Positions 1 to 10,135 of a DNA stretch of 64,000 bases are shown here, piece by piece. Both the position numbers and the translations under genes were made by a program. The notes under the pieces were generated by a model that was not told where the DNA came from, ran no database searches, and was given only the letters and a program-made list of their open reading frames with translations. Each line of letters starts with the position of its first letter. Position 1 is the first letter of the stretch. The stretch is from Aspidapion aeneum. Lineage: Eukaryota; Arthropoda; Insecta; Coleoptera; Brentidae. The stretch lies in the NCBI GenBank assembly GCA_963576565.1, contig OY755040.1:23874543-23938542 (forward strand). The letters are read 5' to 3'.

Positions 1-159
1 AAATGCCGAGACACATCGATGGGGTTAACAGTTGGAATTAGGCAATAAAAAAACAATATCTCCTTGCAATGAGAATGTATACTTGAGTGTCACATTTGAT
101 AAGACAGGAACAGACTGTAAAGAACTGGAAAAAATAATAGTAAAAGCAAAAAAGGGTTA

Positions 160-880
160 TTGGATGTTTTAACAGAATTTTATGGAGCAGAGAGATAAAA
201 TAAGAAAGAATGGTAATCGAAGGAAGCATAACGGATTACCAAAGCAGGTCTGAGAATGGTAACAAATAAAGCGCAGAAAAATAGGGCGTCCTAAACTAGA
301 ATGGCAACAGTCAATCCAAAGATCAATGAATGAGTCAAAAAAACCTGACAGAAGATGATTGTCATGATCGAAGGAGGTTCAGAATAGGCGTCGAAAAAGG
401 TGGAAAAACGTTCTAAATCGACAGTAGTAGTAAAAACAGTTAAAAGTAACAGAGACTTGTCACGTAACGGAAAAATACAAAACAAAGATGGGAAGTGTCG
501 AAATGGATGCGATAACAAGATTAATAAGAATATCTAGAACAGATCATATAAGAAACGAGATCATACAAGAAAGAATGGGAATCGAGGGACGCATAACGGA
601 TGACATCACTAAACGGCAACTGACATGGTATGGTAATGTACAACGGATGAACGACGAAAGATTACCAAAGCAGGTCCTAGAATGGCAACAAATAGGGCGC
701 AAAAAACAGGGCATCCTAAACTAGAATGATAACAGTCAATCCAAAGATCAATGAGTCAAAAAAACCTGACAGAAGATGACTGTGATGATCGAAAGATGTG
801 CAGAATAGGCGCCGCAAAACGTAGAAACATGTTCTAAACCGACATAGTAGATGTATAGTAGTAGAAAAACAGTTAAAAGT
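160..880 (+). pseudogene. RTE-like LINE 3' end, two direct partial copies
   Basis: The frame at 488-724 encodes a peptide containing RNEIIQERMGIEG and RQLTWYGNVQRMNDERLPKQ. This matches the C-terminal tail seen after the reverse transcriptase in many insect RTE-type endonuclease/reverse-transcriptase proteins (R-x-R-N-E-x-x-x-RMG, then QLxWxGxVxRMxxxRLPK). No RT or endonuclease core is present, so this is a 5'-truncated remnant. The segment from the ACCAAAGCAGGTC motif (about 238) to the ACAGTTAAAAG motif (about 450) recurs at 664-880 with scattered substitutions, so two copies of the 3' end lie in tandem. The first copy has lost the middle of the coding part. Identification rests on recognised motifs. 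Confidence 0.6.
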
Positions 881-914
881 AATTTGGTAAAATTATCACG
901 TCCTTGGTATTGAA

Positions 915-1080
915 CTACACGTAGATTTAGTGGAAATAAGGACACTGATGTGTCTGTTGTTCTTTATACTAGTCTGAAGATCTGATGAAGAGAAAAACCA
1001 TTGTCGAAACGTTCCCGATGGATGACAGCGTATATTTACCAGAACAACAGCGTCCTTATTCCCACTAAATCTACGTGTGG
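915..1080. mobile_element. Small hairpin element with 29-bp inverted ends
   Basis: Positions 915-943 and 1052-1080 are inverted repeats with 27 of 29 bases matching (core CGTAGATTTAGTGG). The 108 bp loop carries CTGATGAAGAG followed by GTCGAAACG. That pair is the conserved core of hammerhead ribozymes and of the hammerhead-like motifs of Penelope-like elements. The stem II partner bases are imperfect here, so activity is doubtful. No coding capacity. Confidence 0.5.
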
Positions 1081-1383
1081 GGTTAAGTAAGTTTAAAAAA
1101 AATTGCTGTTTCTGTCTCAAATTTTAACGCACGCCACTGTTATATCCATGGGATATTTACGCAAGATGTGACTGCAATTGAAACTTTAAAACTACCTCTA
1201 TCTAAGACAGTGTCTGTTTCTAAAGTTTCCAAACTGCCGCAGAAACTGCTGCAAAATTTACTGAAGTATCAAATAAGAATAGGTGTAAGCGCTTACGCGA
1301 GGTTTAACAACATGCCTTTTAAGCGTTTAAACCCTTAAAAAGTTTTGAAAATAAAAATAAATTGTATAGAAAAATTTTCAATT

Positions 1384-1590
1384 TTGTCGGGCTTTGAAAG
1401 TCCTAAGGGACTTTCAAAATGATGGCATAGGGACCATTTTTAAATTATGTAACTTTTAAGGAGTGGTTTACCTTGCGTCACACTCAAAACTTTTATTATT
1501 GAACTTTTTTTTTGGAAATGCATTACAAATGGGGGAGGGGGTCAAAAATCCTGAATTTTTGAGTTACGTAATTAATGATTGTCTTCATAG
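1384..1590. mobile_element. Degenerate copy of Harbinger-like MITE
   Basis: From about 1430 the sequence follows the MITE at 36654-36818: GGGAC start, AAATTA-GTAAC, a TTGCGT-ACACTCAA block, a G-rich run followed by TCAAAAAT-CTGAAT, and GTTACGTAATTA at the end. It is diverged and its target duplication is not clear. Just upstream (1395-1420) is a short palindrome, GAAAGTCC-TAA-GGGACTTTC. Confidence 0.45.
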
Positions 1591-1909
1591 TGCCTTGTGG
1601 TGGCATACGTTGGATCTCACTGCGAGGCCTACTAGAAACTTCAAAGTTTAATTTAATATACCTATGTTTCCTTCTTGTTACGGTAGTTAACAAGATATAC
1701 AGGTTTGAAATTTAAAATAAACCTTAATGACACAATTTAAGACGCTTAAATTGATTTAAAAAATTATTTGTCATTCTTAAAGTCCCAGCAACCAAGCTTT
1801 CCAGTAGTCCTAATTTCAAAGAATGGATCGTGCTTATGATTTTTCAAAGGAAATTTTGCTGGTAAAACTAAAAAATATATTTAAAAAAAACTCGTATATA
1901 CTATTACTA

Positions 1910-3038
1910 GGCTCTGTAATGAAATAGCGCGTATCAAAATAGCGCGTTTCAAAATAGCGCGCTCATTTGAGCGCGTGTTCAAAATAGCGCGTATCAAAAT
2001 AGCGCATGTTCAAAATAGCGCGTATCATAACGCCGCGTGATCAAAATAGCGCGTATCATAATGGCGCGTGTTAAAAATAGCGCGTATCAAAATAGCGCGT
2101 ATCAAAATGGCGCGTGTTCAAAATAGCGCGTATCAAAATAGCGCGTATCAAAATAGCGCATGTTTAAAATAGCGTGTGTTCAAAATAGCGCGTCTAAAAA
2201 TACCGCGTTTTGAAAGATCGCCATTACAAACGTCGCTGTTATAAAATAGTTCGAGTAAGGGGTCTCTTTCTAACATATTTTTTCAAAAAAAAAAACTTTC
2301 CTAACTTTTTTCCCGGGATCCTAAAGGGTGTAACCAAACCGAACTGAACCGATCCCAACCGCACCGAACTAAAATGAACCACACCAAACCAAAACATTTT
2401 TTCAAAAAAATATTTCCTAAATTAGCTTTCCGATCCTTATTTTGGTAGGTTTCTATTCTAACCTGTGACTTGAGGACATTTTTTTTTTGGTGGAAAAAGG
2501 TCAGGGAGTTACTGGAAAAAATGTTTGGGTTCGGTTCCGTCCGGTTCGGTTCGGTTCGATTCGGTTTGGTTACACACCCTCTAGGATCCCGGAAAATAAG
2601 CTAGGGAAGTTTTTTTTTTGAAAAAATATGTTAGAAAGACACTCCTTAGTCGAACTATATGAGTTGTGTTAAATATAGCAAGCCATCGGTTTATTTAACT
2701 GTTAAGTAAGTATAACTTATCTGACCTTGCTCAAACTGTTTAGGTGAATATACCTAAGCAAACCTAGGACGCGCTATTTTGTACACGCGCTATTTTGATA
2801 TGCGCTATTTTGATCACGCGCTATTTTGATACGCGCTATTTTGATACGCGCTATTTTAAACACGCGCTATTATGAACACGCGCTATTAAGAACACACGCT
2901 ATTTTGATACGCGCTATTTTGATATACGCTATTTTGATACGCGCTATTTTGAACACGCGCTATTCTGAACACACGCTGTTTTGAAAAGCGCTGTTTTGAT
3001 ACGCGCTATTTTGATACGCGCTATTTCGTTACAGAGCC
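1910..3038. mobile_element. Foldback transposon FB1 (1129 bp)
   Basis: The element starts GGCTCTGTAA and ends TTACAGAGCC, a perfect inverted end. It is flanked by an identical 9-bp duplication CTATTACTA (1901-1909 and 3039-3047). Each arm is ~490 bp. The outer part (about 1921-2220 and 2770-3030) is an array of ~15-bp units AAAATAGCGCG plus TATC or TGTTC, about 18 on the left. The inner part (2262-2400 and 2535-2640) contains GGGATCCTA and (GAACC)n. The loop (2400-2535) is single-copy DNA. The right arm carries an extra ~110 bp (2660-2770) absent from the left. No transposase is encoded. A 9-bp duplication with long repetitive inverted arms is known for Drosophila FB and for Mutator-like elements; membership here is inferred. 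Confidence 0.85.
1921..2220. repeat. FB1 left-arm tandem array
   Basis: About 18 units of AAAATAGCGCG with alternating tails TATC, TGTTC or TGATC, occasionally degenerate (ATAACGCCGCG, AATGGCGCG). The same variants recur in reverse complement at 2770-3030, so the two arms share one repeat vocabulary. Confidence 0.85.
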
Positions 3039-3172
3039 CTATTACTATTATCGACCAGTTTGATTCCCTCAAAAACAGAATAACCGAATTGTTTTACAAA
3101 AACCGGAATGGTAAATTTATTTTGCTTAAATAGCCCTTCAACATTTTTCAATGCCTCAAGCTGCGACTTGGT

Positions 3173-3420
3173 CAGTGGCGGTTCCAGGGGGATCAAAGGC
3201 GACTATGCCCTTTTCCACCCTTCTTAACTAAAGCTTATAATCTTTGGTTGCAGTAAAAAAATATGTACAAACCCCCATTTTTTAACAAACTTAAATTTTT
3301 TACTTTTTTTTTACAAAAATTTAAATATCTTTTTACATGTGGCAAACTTCTGAGCTTAGCTTTTTTGTTTTTGCTGCCTTCCTTGCAGCCCCCTCCCCCG
3401 CCTTCCTGGATCCGCCACTG
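3173..3420. mobile_element. hAT-like MITE
   Basis: It begins CAGTGGCGGTTCCAGG and ends CCTGGATCCGCCACTG, the classic hAT-type inverted end CAGTGGCGG. The interior is poly-T and C-rich with no coding sense; short open frames here read through low-complexity DNA. The expected 8-bp target duplication is not recognisable (GACTTGGT left, CACTGAGG right), so one flank has probably changed. Confidence 0.65.
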
Positions 3421-3429
3421 CACTGAGGT

Positions 3430-5480
3430 CTACCAAGGGGAAAAAATATTGTCCGATATTTTCGAATGATAAAGAATTGCCCTTTAATTTTCATTTCAAA
3501 GCAAATTTGTTACCACGAATTGCCCAAATGTTATATTTTTTAAGAGAAATTACCCTACATGAATACGCCCATAAACAAAACAAATTGAGACAAATTACCC
3601 TTTCATCTACTTTGTAATTTTACGCTTTTTGCGCGGACAAAAACATGTGGAGTACTTTTTTCAATTTTATGGCATATTCATGTAAACCTGTCCCCCGTGT
3701 CTCTGCTTTACTATGCTATAAAATACTGCTTTTTTATTAAATACACAAAAACCTAGTTAAAACAACAGGCTTTAGGCGGGTAAACTATATTTTCTAGTAT
3801 TGTGTTAGCGAGGTGATACTTTTAAGAAAATACGTTTTAGCTTAACGTAAAGTGATGCTTTTTTGTGACACATAGTGTGATATTACGGCAAAAATAATTT
3901 TTTTGTAAAAACAGGCATTTTTTGATAAATTATAGTTTTTAAAAGCGGGCTTAAAGTGATACTTTTGCGCCCTGAAAGACGCTCATATGTGTAATCATTA
4001 ATAATTATCTTGGTTTATACGTTTGTTGTAAGAAAGAACAATAACTCTAACGCCACCTTTTGATAAAATTTCTTGATTATAAAAAATTGTATTAGCTGTG
4101 GTCTTTCTCATTAAATGTAACTCTAAACCGAGCTCTAAACTCAAAAAAAACTTTTGTGGTAAATAAATCAGAACTGGTCCTTAGGGAACAAGAGAGTAAA
4201 ACAAAAAAGTTTGAAGAGAATTCAGAATGCCTATGCCTTGTTAAATAAATATGCGCTACTTTAAAATATAATAAATAAAGAACGAAAAAAAGAAAGAGGG
4301 CCTTGATTAAAGTAATTTAAAAAATGCTTCTGATATGTTAAATAAATACCGCCTGTCTCAAAGTGATTCTTAAAAGCTTTTCCTATTAAAGTGCGAGAAA
4401 GGAATCCGAAATATAAATGTATCCCTACCAAAAGTCGCCGAAATCGGGGATTGCTCTCGCAGCTGCGTTGCTTAAAGAAAGTTTAATTTGCATGCTTTAC
4501 TGTTAGGGGCGGTACAGGGCGGGGCTGTGCATCTGGTCTCGACACACATCCAGGCAAAAATGTTAAATATTTTTTAAAAAGAGAGCTCGCAGCGCAGTAA
4601 ATGTATAGTTTTTCCAAAGTCAGTTGAACAAAGATAAAAGCCGATCATCGGCATATCCTTTATAGAAAGTAACATGGGCGGCGGTAGATACACTGATGAA
4701 ATTTATTTCTTTTACTTATGGCGTAAACTAAAGAAATAAAAATACATAATAAAACTTTCTATTCCTACACCTACAGGAACGACACTAATTTATTTTCTAA
4801 CTGTGGATACTGCCGACTAGAGGGGCCCCGAAAAGCACACCCGAAAGCAATTAAAAGCGCATCTCAAAAAAATCTGCCAATCAGGTGCCGTCTATCCACC
4901 TGGGCTTGGACGGCCGGAAAACAAATACTTTGTGGTCGCATCGCAGAGAGCTGCGCCTCTTCTCTGTCGGTAGGGTTGAAATTATACCAGGAAGATTTTA
5001 TATGAATTTGGATAACTTTTGAAGGGCAGAATGAAGCAAAATTTCATGAAATCGATAGAACCCCGTATTAGGAATTATTCAAGTGACTTTGCAAAAAATA
5101 TACCCTTTTTTCTAATTCTAAAACAAAACGATTCCCGCAGCTTAACTAAAAGTACATAAAGTTTCTATAAAATTTAAAGTTTAACGCTTGCCGCTTGATG
5201 ATTAAGGGCTGATGATTTTTCCCTACAGGTTATAATTTCATACTCCAAATGTCATCAAAATGTCAGTCAAGGTGGTGTATTTAATTATTTGCCTAATTTA
5301 TCCACCTACATCCAACGAAAATCGCTTTTTCCCAAAACGCGTGGGTTGACGTAATGAAGGGCACTTCGCCAAATTTAACTCCAAATAATTAAATTTTTCT
5401 ATTTAACGACCCACTTTATTTTTAGCAACATAAAAAGAAACATACGCTAACATAATATTTGTAGATAAAACGAAACTCTA
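3430..5480. other. No recognisable gene or element
   Basis: AT-rich DNA without a supported reading frame. A GC-richer island at about 4420-4990 has short self-complementary pieces (for example GCCGTC near 4888 with GACGGC near 4910). I could not match it to an snRNA, 5S rRNA or tRNA. Confidence 0.4.
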
Positions 5481-5489
5481 GGCCAACAA

Positions 5490-7110
5490 AAAAATACAGG
5501 CCACGACCCTGAAAAAATCAGCCGTTGTTTGGGGGCTGAATTTTAAATTGGATCTTATGGGCGGATAGAGGTGTTTTGTGATATTGTAACAAAACGGGAT
5601 TTGAATATAAATGGTATTTTTGCCATTTATTAGTTTTTAAATATTTTTAATTAAATATTGTTTTTGACATCAACAAGCATTAATTTTATGCAAGACTAGG
5701 TTAAGATTAAGTAACATTTATGGCAACTCCGGAGACTTGTTTTTTGGCATATTTTCAGGTTCGCTGTATTTTAATAAAAGTTGTATTCGGCCAATATGTC
5801 CTTTGAGCCACTGACATTAAAATAATTCGTATTTTGTAACTGGAAACAAATTAGCTAAACTATTTTCAACTTTTAAAAAACACACTGTGTAATTTTAACT
5901 TTATCGATTTTCTTAGTCCACGCATCTTTGAATTGCGGTGCTATTATGTCTCTTTGTCTTTCTCGCCAATGTAAGAGAGCTTAAGTTTCAAACCACGGCA
6001 ACGGCAAGCAGGGTGGCTTGTCTTGGACAAGAAAACCGTTAAAGAAAGCTTAGATTTTAGACCAATCAGCTAGCGGCAAGCTAAGAACGCCTAGAGAGCA
6101 GAGTGACTGAAACTTTCAAAAGTCGTTGGAGCAAACACTCTTTAGTTGCGCTTCGCTTGGTTCATTTGCTTTCGTTCACACTTCTTAAGGGGGGTTTTAT
6201 TTCAACTGGGAAAATTTATCAATTATTTTAACATTGTATAAAACTGTTAACTTTATTATTCATAATTATTTTAGTCTTTTCTTTTGGAGTTTATTAATTT
6301 TAAAGCTTTTAATTATTACTGTTTCCAGTATTTTGAAATAATGTTTTTAACTGTTTTATGGTTTTTTAAACATTAAAATACCAACCATTCGTTGCCCTAA
6401 AATCGGCATTTTTATTCAATAATAGATCCCAAACCTAAACAGTAATATTAAGTAAATTAAACAGTTGATTGAAAAGTTTCACCTATTCAATCAACGTTTA
6501 AAATGTTGATAAATATATATATTTACAACAAACATACAAAAGGTTTATAAAACCTAAAAGTTTAAGAAGTGTTAATATTTGAATACAAAAGTTTAATAGT
6601 ACAAAAAAATTTCAATTCAACTAGTAAATATAAAAAGTGATAATGTGACGTTTCGGGAAGAAAACTGAAAAAGTATGTATGATTTTCCTACAATATTTAT
6701 ACATTTGAGAAAAAACGATTATAGCATAAAACTTCCACAAAGAATCACCAAATTCCCTTTCGAGAACAAATAAGTAATAACATTTAATCTTTTTATAATT
6801 TATATAAGTTGTAGTCTAAGTTGGTAGCTCACAACATTAAAGCCTTGGCCACTTGAGATGACAGTACCACTGTCACACTGGCCGCCTGTTACAATATTTT
6901 CGAAATGGCACTACAGATTTTCGCCAAATTTCAGTGACATATTTCCAGACACTATACCAATATTCCACCAAACCTTTGGAAGGATGAAGGATGGGTAAAA
7001 GGTTAAAATCTTCAAGATTCAGCATTCCTTATTTTGAATTCAAATTACCCGCCATGCACTGCACGTCAACTGTTTTAATATGGACATGACTTTGTTATTG
7101 TTTGTCATGT
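5490..7110 (+). repeat. Older dispersed repeat, split by a solo LTR
   Basis: The flanks 5490-5584 and 6894-7110 together match, in reverse orientation, one continuous repeat at about 41640-41940. Shared blocks are AGGCCAAC, GGCCACGACCCTGAAAAAAT, CACTACAGATTT and AAGGTTAAAATCTTCAAGAT. The continuous copy serves as an empty site for the insertion at 5585-6893. Confidence 0.7.
5585..6893 (+). mobile_element. Solo-LTR-like element, copy 1 (1309 bp)
   Basis: It begins TGTAACAAAACGGG and ends GGCCGCCTGTTACA, so it has TG...CA ends with a 7-bp inverted tip. It is flanked by ATAT on both sides (5581-5584 and 6894-6897). Near-identical elements lie at 33651-34894 and, inverted, at 52237-53540, each with its own 4-bp duplication (GTAG, GTTT). 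TG...CA ends, only a short inverted tip, a 4-bp duplication and no coding frame fit a solo LTR of a Gypsy-type retrotransposon. A non-autonomous DNA transposon with a 4-bp target is the alternative. No internal region is present in the window. Confidence 0.65.
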
Positions 7111-7159
7111 CATTTATTTATTTGCTTGTTATGTAAAACCTGTTCGATTTTTTATAGTT

Positions 7160-7620
7160 ATTTACCTAACCATTGTGAAAAGTAATACATTATCGCACGT
7201 GACCGCAGTTGGCCGAACGACGCGGAGTCCGGTCAAGCCGTCAAGGGTGGTAAAGACACTTTCCGCATGTGTTCGGTAAAATATTTTACCTGAGAGGCAT
7301 TTTTTTCAAAAAATTAAATAAACATGTCAAATTAAACAAAATTGAAATGTAAACAAAAATTGAAGCTGTTGCTAAGGTTTCTAAGTGGTGCGCGTGCAGT
7401 AAAGTAACTTTACCGCACGCGAGTAAGTAATAGTTATTTAACAACAAGGTTTGAAAACGACTCTTTGCACACGATCGAGACAGTTTGGTAGACCGAGCCG
7501 AAGGCGAGGTCTACAAGTCGAGGGAGTGTGCAAAGAGGTTTTCAAGAAAAGATGGAACGGCAGCGCAAACTTGGCGAGGCACTGCCGTGCCCTCAGATAG
7601 CAGGTAATTGAGAAAATAAA
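7160..7620. other. Structured region with two hairpins
   Basis: A near-perfect palindrome lies at 7392-7420 (GCGTGCAGTAAAGT against ACTTTACCGCACGC). A cruciform lies at 7451-7545: outer arms GAAAACGACTCTTTGCACAC and GTGTGCAAAGAGGTTTTC, with an inner stem GTAGACC/GGTCTAC around GAGCCGAAGGCGA. I see no gene. This could be the terminus of an unrecognised element or a transcribed structured RNA. Confidence 0.45.
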
Positions 7621-8760
7621 AACATATTTAAGTTTTTGCGTATTCTTTTGACTATAATTTTTAAGGGTTTACTGTGATTACGAAAAATATAAAACCTTAT
7701 AGAGAACAATTTACTTTTACGCTTGGTTTTGACCATAACATTACGACCGCCTATATAAGCTGAATTTAGCCGTTAACTTTATTTTAGTAGACAAATAAAA
7801 ACGGTCGCAGTTAATAGGCACCCTGCAAAAACTAGAGTCAATATTCTGAGGAATTTTTTACTCTTATTGTTTAAATTTAAACGGGTTTAGTGGGCATAAT
7901 ACAGGGTAAATCAAATTGGACACTTTAAAGTGGGAAAAGGTACTTCTATGGGATATAGACGAAAACGAGCACTAACCACCTTTTACGAGCCTCAAACTCC
8001 AAGGCAAGATTTTTGCTAAAAACCGCATTTTCATATACCAACCCGTTTTTGCGCTTTTTGAAATTTGGTATTAATTGATTTTTCAAAATTTCTTTTTGGA
8101 GTAAAATTCTTTTTAAAGCTTAATATTTATCAAACTAAATTCATCGGACACTTTTAGTTTCTGAGATATTACACAAAATTATATTTTGTCTAATGGAAGC
8201 CTAAAATTTCATTGAAAATAATGTATTACACTCGATATTTTATTATTGTTTATTTTATATTGTTATTTTTTATATTGATATTTTTTTTATTCTTCGTATT
8301 TTTTATAATTTTATTAAAAAAAGTATTTCAATTTGTGATTTAAACAGCGTCAAAAAGTATATAAAACAAAATAATGGAAATATGAATAGTAAAAAGATAA
8401 TAAAATATAAAAAACATATAGGGTGATACATCATTTTAAAGAAAATTTTACATCGAATAGTCATTACAATAAAATGTCGAAATACTACTCTTAAAAAATT
8501 TCGTTAATATTAAAATCAGCAAAATGTTTTTAGTTGTCTAAAGCAAATCACTCGTGTTACATTTCGAGGACATAAGATTTACCCTTGCTTAAACCTTTTA
8601 AGATTTTAGCAAATTTAACATTAAACTACGCCTAAATAACAGAAATATAATTAGGTGAAAGATAAAGAAACTATAATGATTAAAACGTTTGCTCGTGAAA
8701 AATAAACACGAAAAAGTTGGATGCCACTAAAAATTAAAAACAACTTATAAAAAACATAAT
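7620..8760. other. No gene; diverged repeat
   Basis: AT-rich. The stretch 7890-8180 has the wording of a common insect interspersed repeat (ACAGGGTAAATCAAATTGGACAC, GAGCCTCAAACTCCAAGGC, TTTCTGAGATATTACAC), but it has no second copy here that fixes its borders. Confidence 0.35.
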
Positions 8761-8764
8761 TTTT

Positions 8765-8990
8765 TCGTGGCTAAACGGGTATAGAAAGATTTTGTTCTTT
8801 TTTTTATTTTTCTGCGTGCAACTCGAAAGCTGTACACTCACAGGGGTCCAAGATCTAATAGACAACTATTAAGTCTTGATAGTTAACTATTTCGTCCTTA
8901 AGGGACTCTTTAGAACTGTGAATAGTCAAAATCTCAACCTACGATATTAGTATGAGAAATGAATAATAATGCCTGCGATACCGTACCCTT
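8765..8990 (+). repeat. One-armed copy of the 28.3 kb palindromic repeat
   Basis: Shares TTCGTGGCTAA-CGGGTA, GAAAGCT and CACAGGGGTCCAAGATCTAA with 28331-28560, followed by a similar TTGA-GTTAACT segment. The second arm is missing. Confidence 0.6.
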
Positions 8991-9164
8991 TTCACAAAAG
9001 TGGCGACATCTACCGTATACAAAAGAAACTACCAAAGGAACAACAAAAGGCAGGCAGATGACCGTGACATAATTTCTCCCTCAGGTCGGGTCAATGCATA
9101 TTGCAATTTGCTGCCTTCGCGACCTTTAATATCAAGTCAGCGGTGTGTGAGCCAGAAATACTAC

Positions 9165-9248
9165 AAACGTAAAGCTTAGTACCCGAGAATAAATAAATAA
9201 AAAACAACATTTTATTTTCTTTATTCACGGGTACTAAACTTTACGTTT
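9165..9248. repeat. Hairpin, ~38-bp arms
   Basis: AAACGTAAAGCTTAGTACCC is repeated in inverse order at the right end with few mismatches, and the arms continue through GAATAAA. A single copy of this arm (AACGTGAAATTTAGTACCCG) lies at 28310-28330, next to the palindrome there, which links the two loci. Confidence 0.65.
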
Positions 9249-9439
9249 ATCTTATAGATTTAGGTATGATTTATACCACTGTCTATACATTACACAATGA
9301 CCGTTTTCAAATTTATTTTTTAAGATCAAATGAACAATATAACACTGCTCTTTAACAACAAGATGCATACTTATATGTATACCATATACATTGGTTTATA
9401 ATCATGTCTGCATTGTTATGGAATATCCCTCATGGTTTA

Positions 9440-9520
9440 TTAAGAAATACACTTTTAATCATTTAGCAAAGTTTCGACCTATATTTTCGTCTTCCTCAGG
9501 CTAAGAAAGTCACATCTTTA
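9440..9520 (-). other. Penelope/hammerhead-like motif
   Basis: On the minus strand CTGAGGAAGAC is followed after ten bases by GTCGAAAC, with GAC/GTC able to form a short stem. This is the arrangement of hammerhead-like motifs in Penelope-like elements, except that CTGATGA is mutated to CTGAGGA. Confidence 0.35.
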
Positions 9521-9796
9521 TTAAAATATATAATGAGGTAGGGCATATACCTAAAAGTAATAAAAACATATTCTGGAGAATTTGGTAAAGAGCATTTTGA
9601 AATAATTGGGAAAAACCATTTTTCCTTCCCATAAAAGTAGTGATAACGAAAAATAACCATAACGGTTGTTCAAGTTGTCAACATTTTAAACGTATCAGAA
9701 CGTCCGCGGAGGACTTTTAATTAGACTTAATTTCTTAAATTTATTTCTGTTTGCCAGAAAATCTTTAAAATCTCTTCTAAAAACTTTTTCTTATCT

Positions 9797-10135
9797 ATGA
9801 CTTTAATACCCTCGACCTATTTAAAGATGCATTTTACCCCATATCCTTTTATTCTACTTTACCAGAAGGAGAACCGGTTTAGTTTTATGGCGAAAAATAA
9901 GTGGAATTATTGGCCTTCTCGGCAGACCGTTTTGCTAAAGGAGGATTTTGCATTTTATTTCCTGAAGCACTTAGCCGAGTGCACAGAAAAATGTGGTTTA
10001 TTGGTTAAACATAAATATCTAGTTTTTATTTGCAAATATATGAAGATGAGAAATTCTAAACAAGGAAAGATGGGGCAAACCTTGGGGACAAACGTCTATT
10101 TGTTCAGCGAGAGTTCAACCAACCAAAATCAATAA
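9797..10135 (+). pseudogene. Unrecognised 112-codon frame, possible transposase remnant
   Basis: An open frame of 112 codons whose middle (LLKEDFAFYFLKHLAE, then KHKYLVFICKYMKMRN) resembles in spacing the helical segment between the two helix-turn-helix domains of CENP-B/Tigger-like transposases. There is no DDE core and no upstream coding match. It ends exactly where repeat X begins. Chance is a real alternative; I do not assign a function. Confidence 0.2.

Noticed and set aside
1921..2220. Regular short repeats resembling a CRISPR array
   Set aside because: The units abut with no unique spacers, vary in sequence, occur as inverted arms of a transposon, and the DNA is eukaryotic.
3235..3469. 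Overlapping frames on both strands at 3.2-3.5 kb
   Set aside because: They read through the poly-T and C-rich interior of a hAT-like MITE.
4420..4990. Possible snRNA or 5S-like gene in a GC-richer patch
   Set aside because: I could not match any conserved U1-U6 or 5S motif or draw a supported structure.
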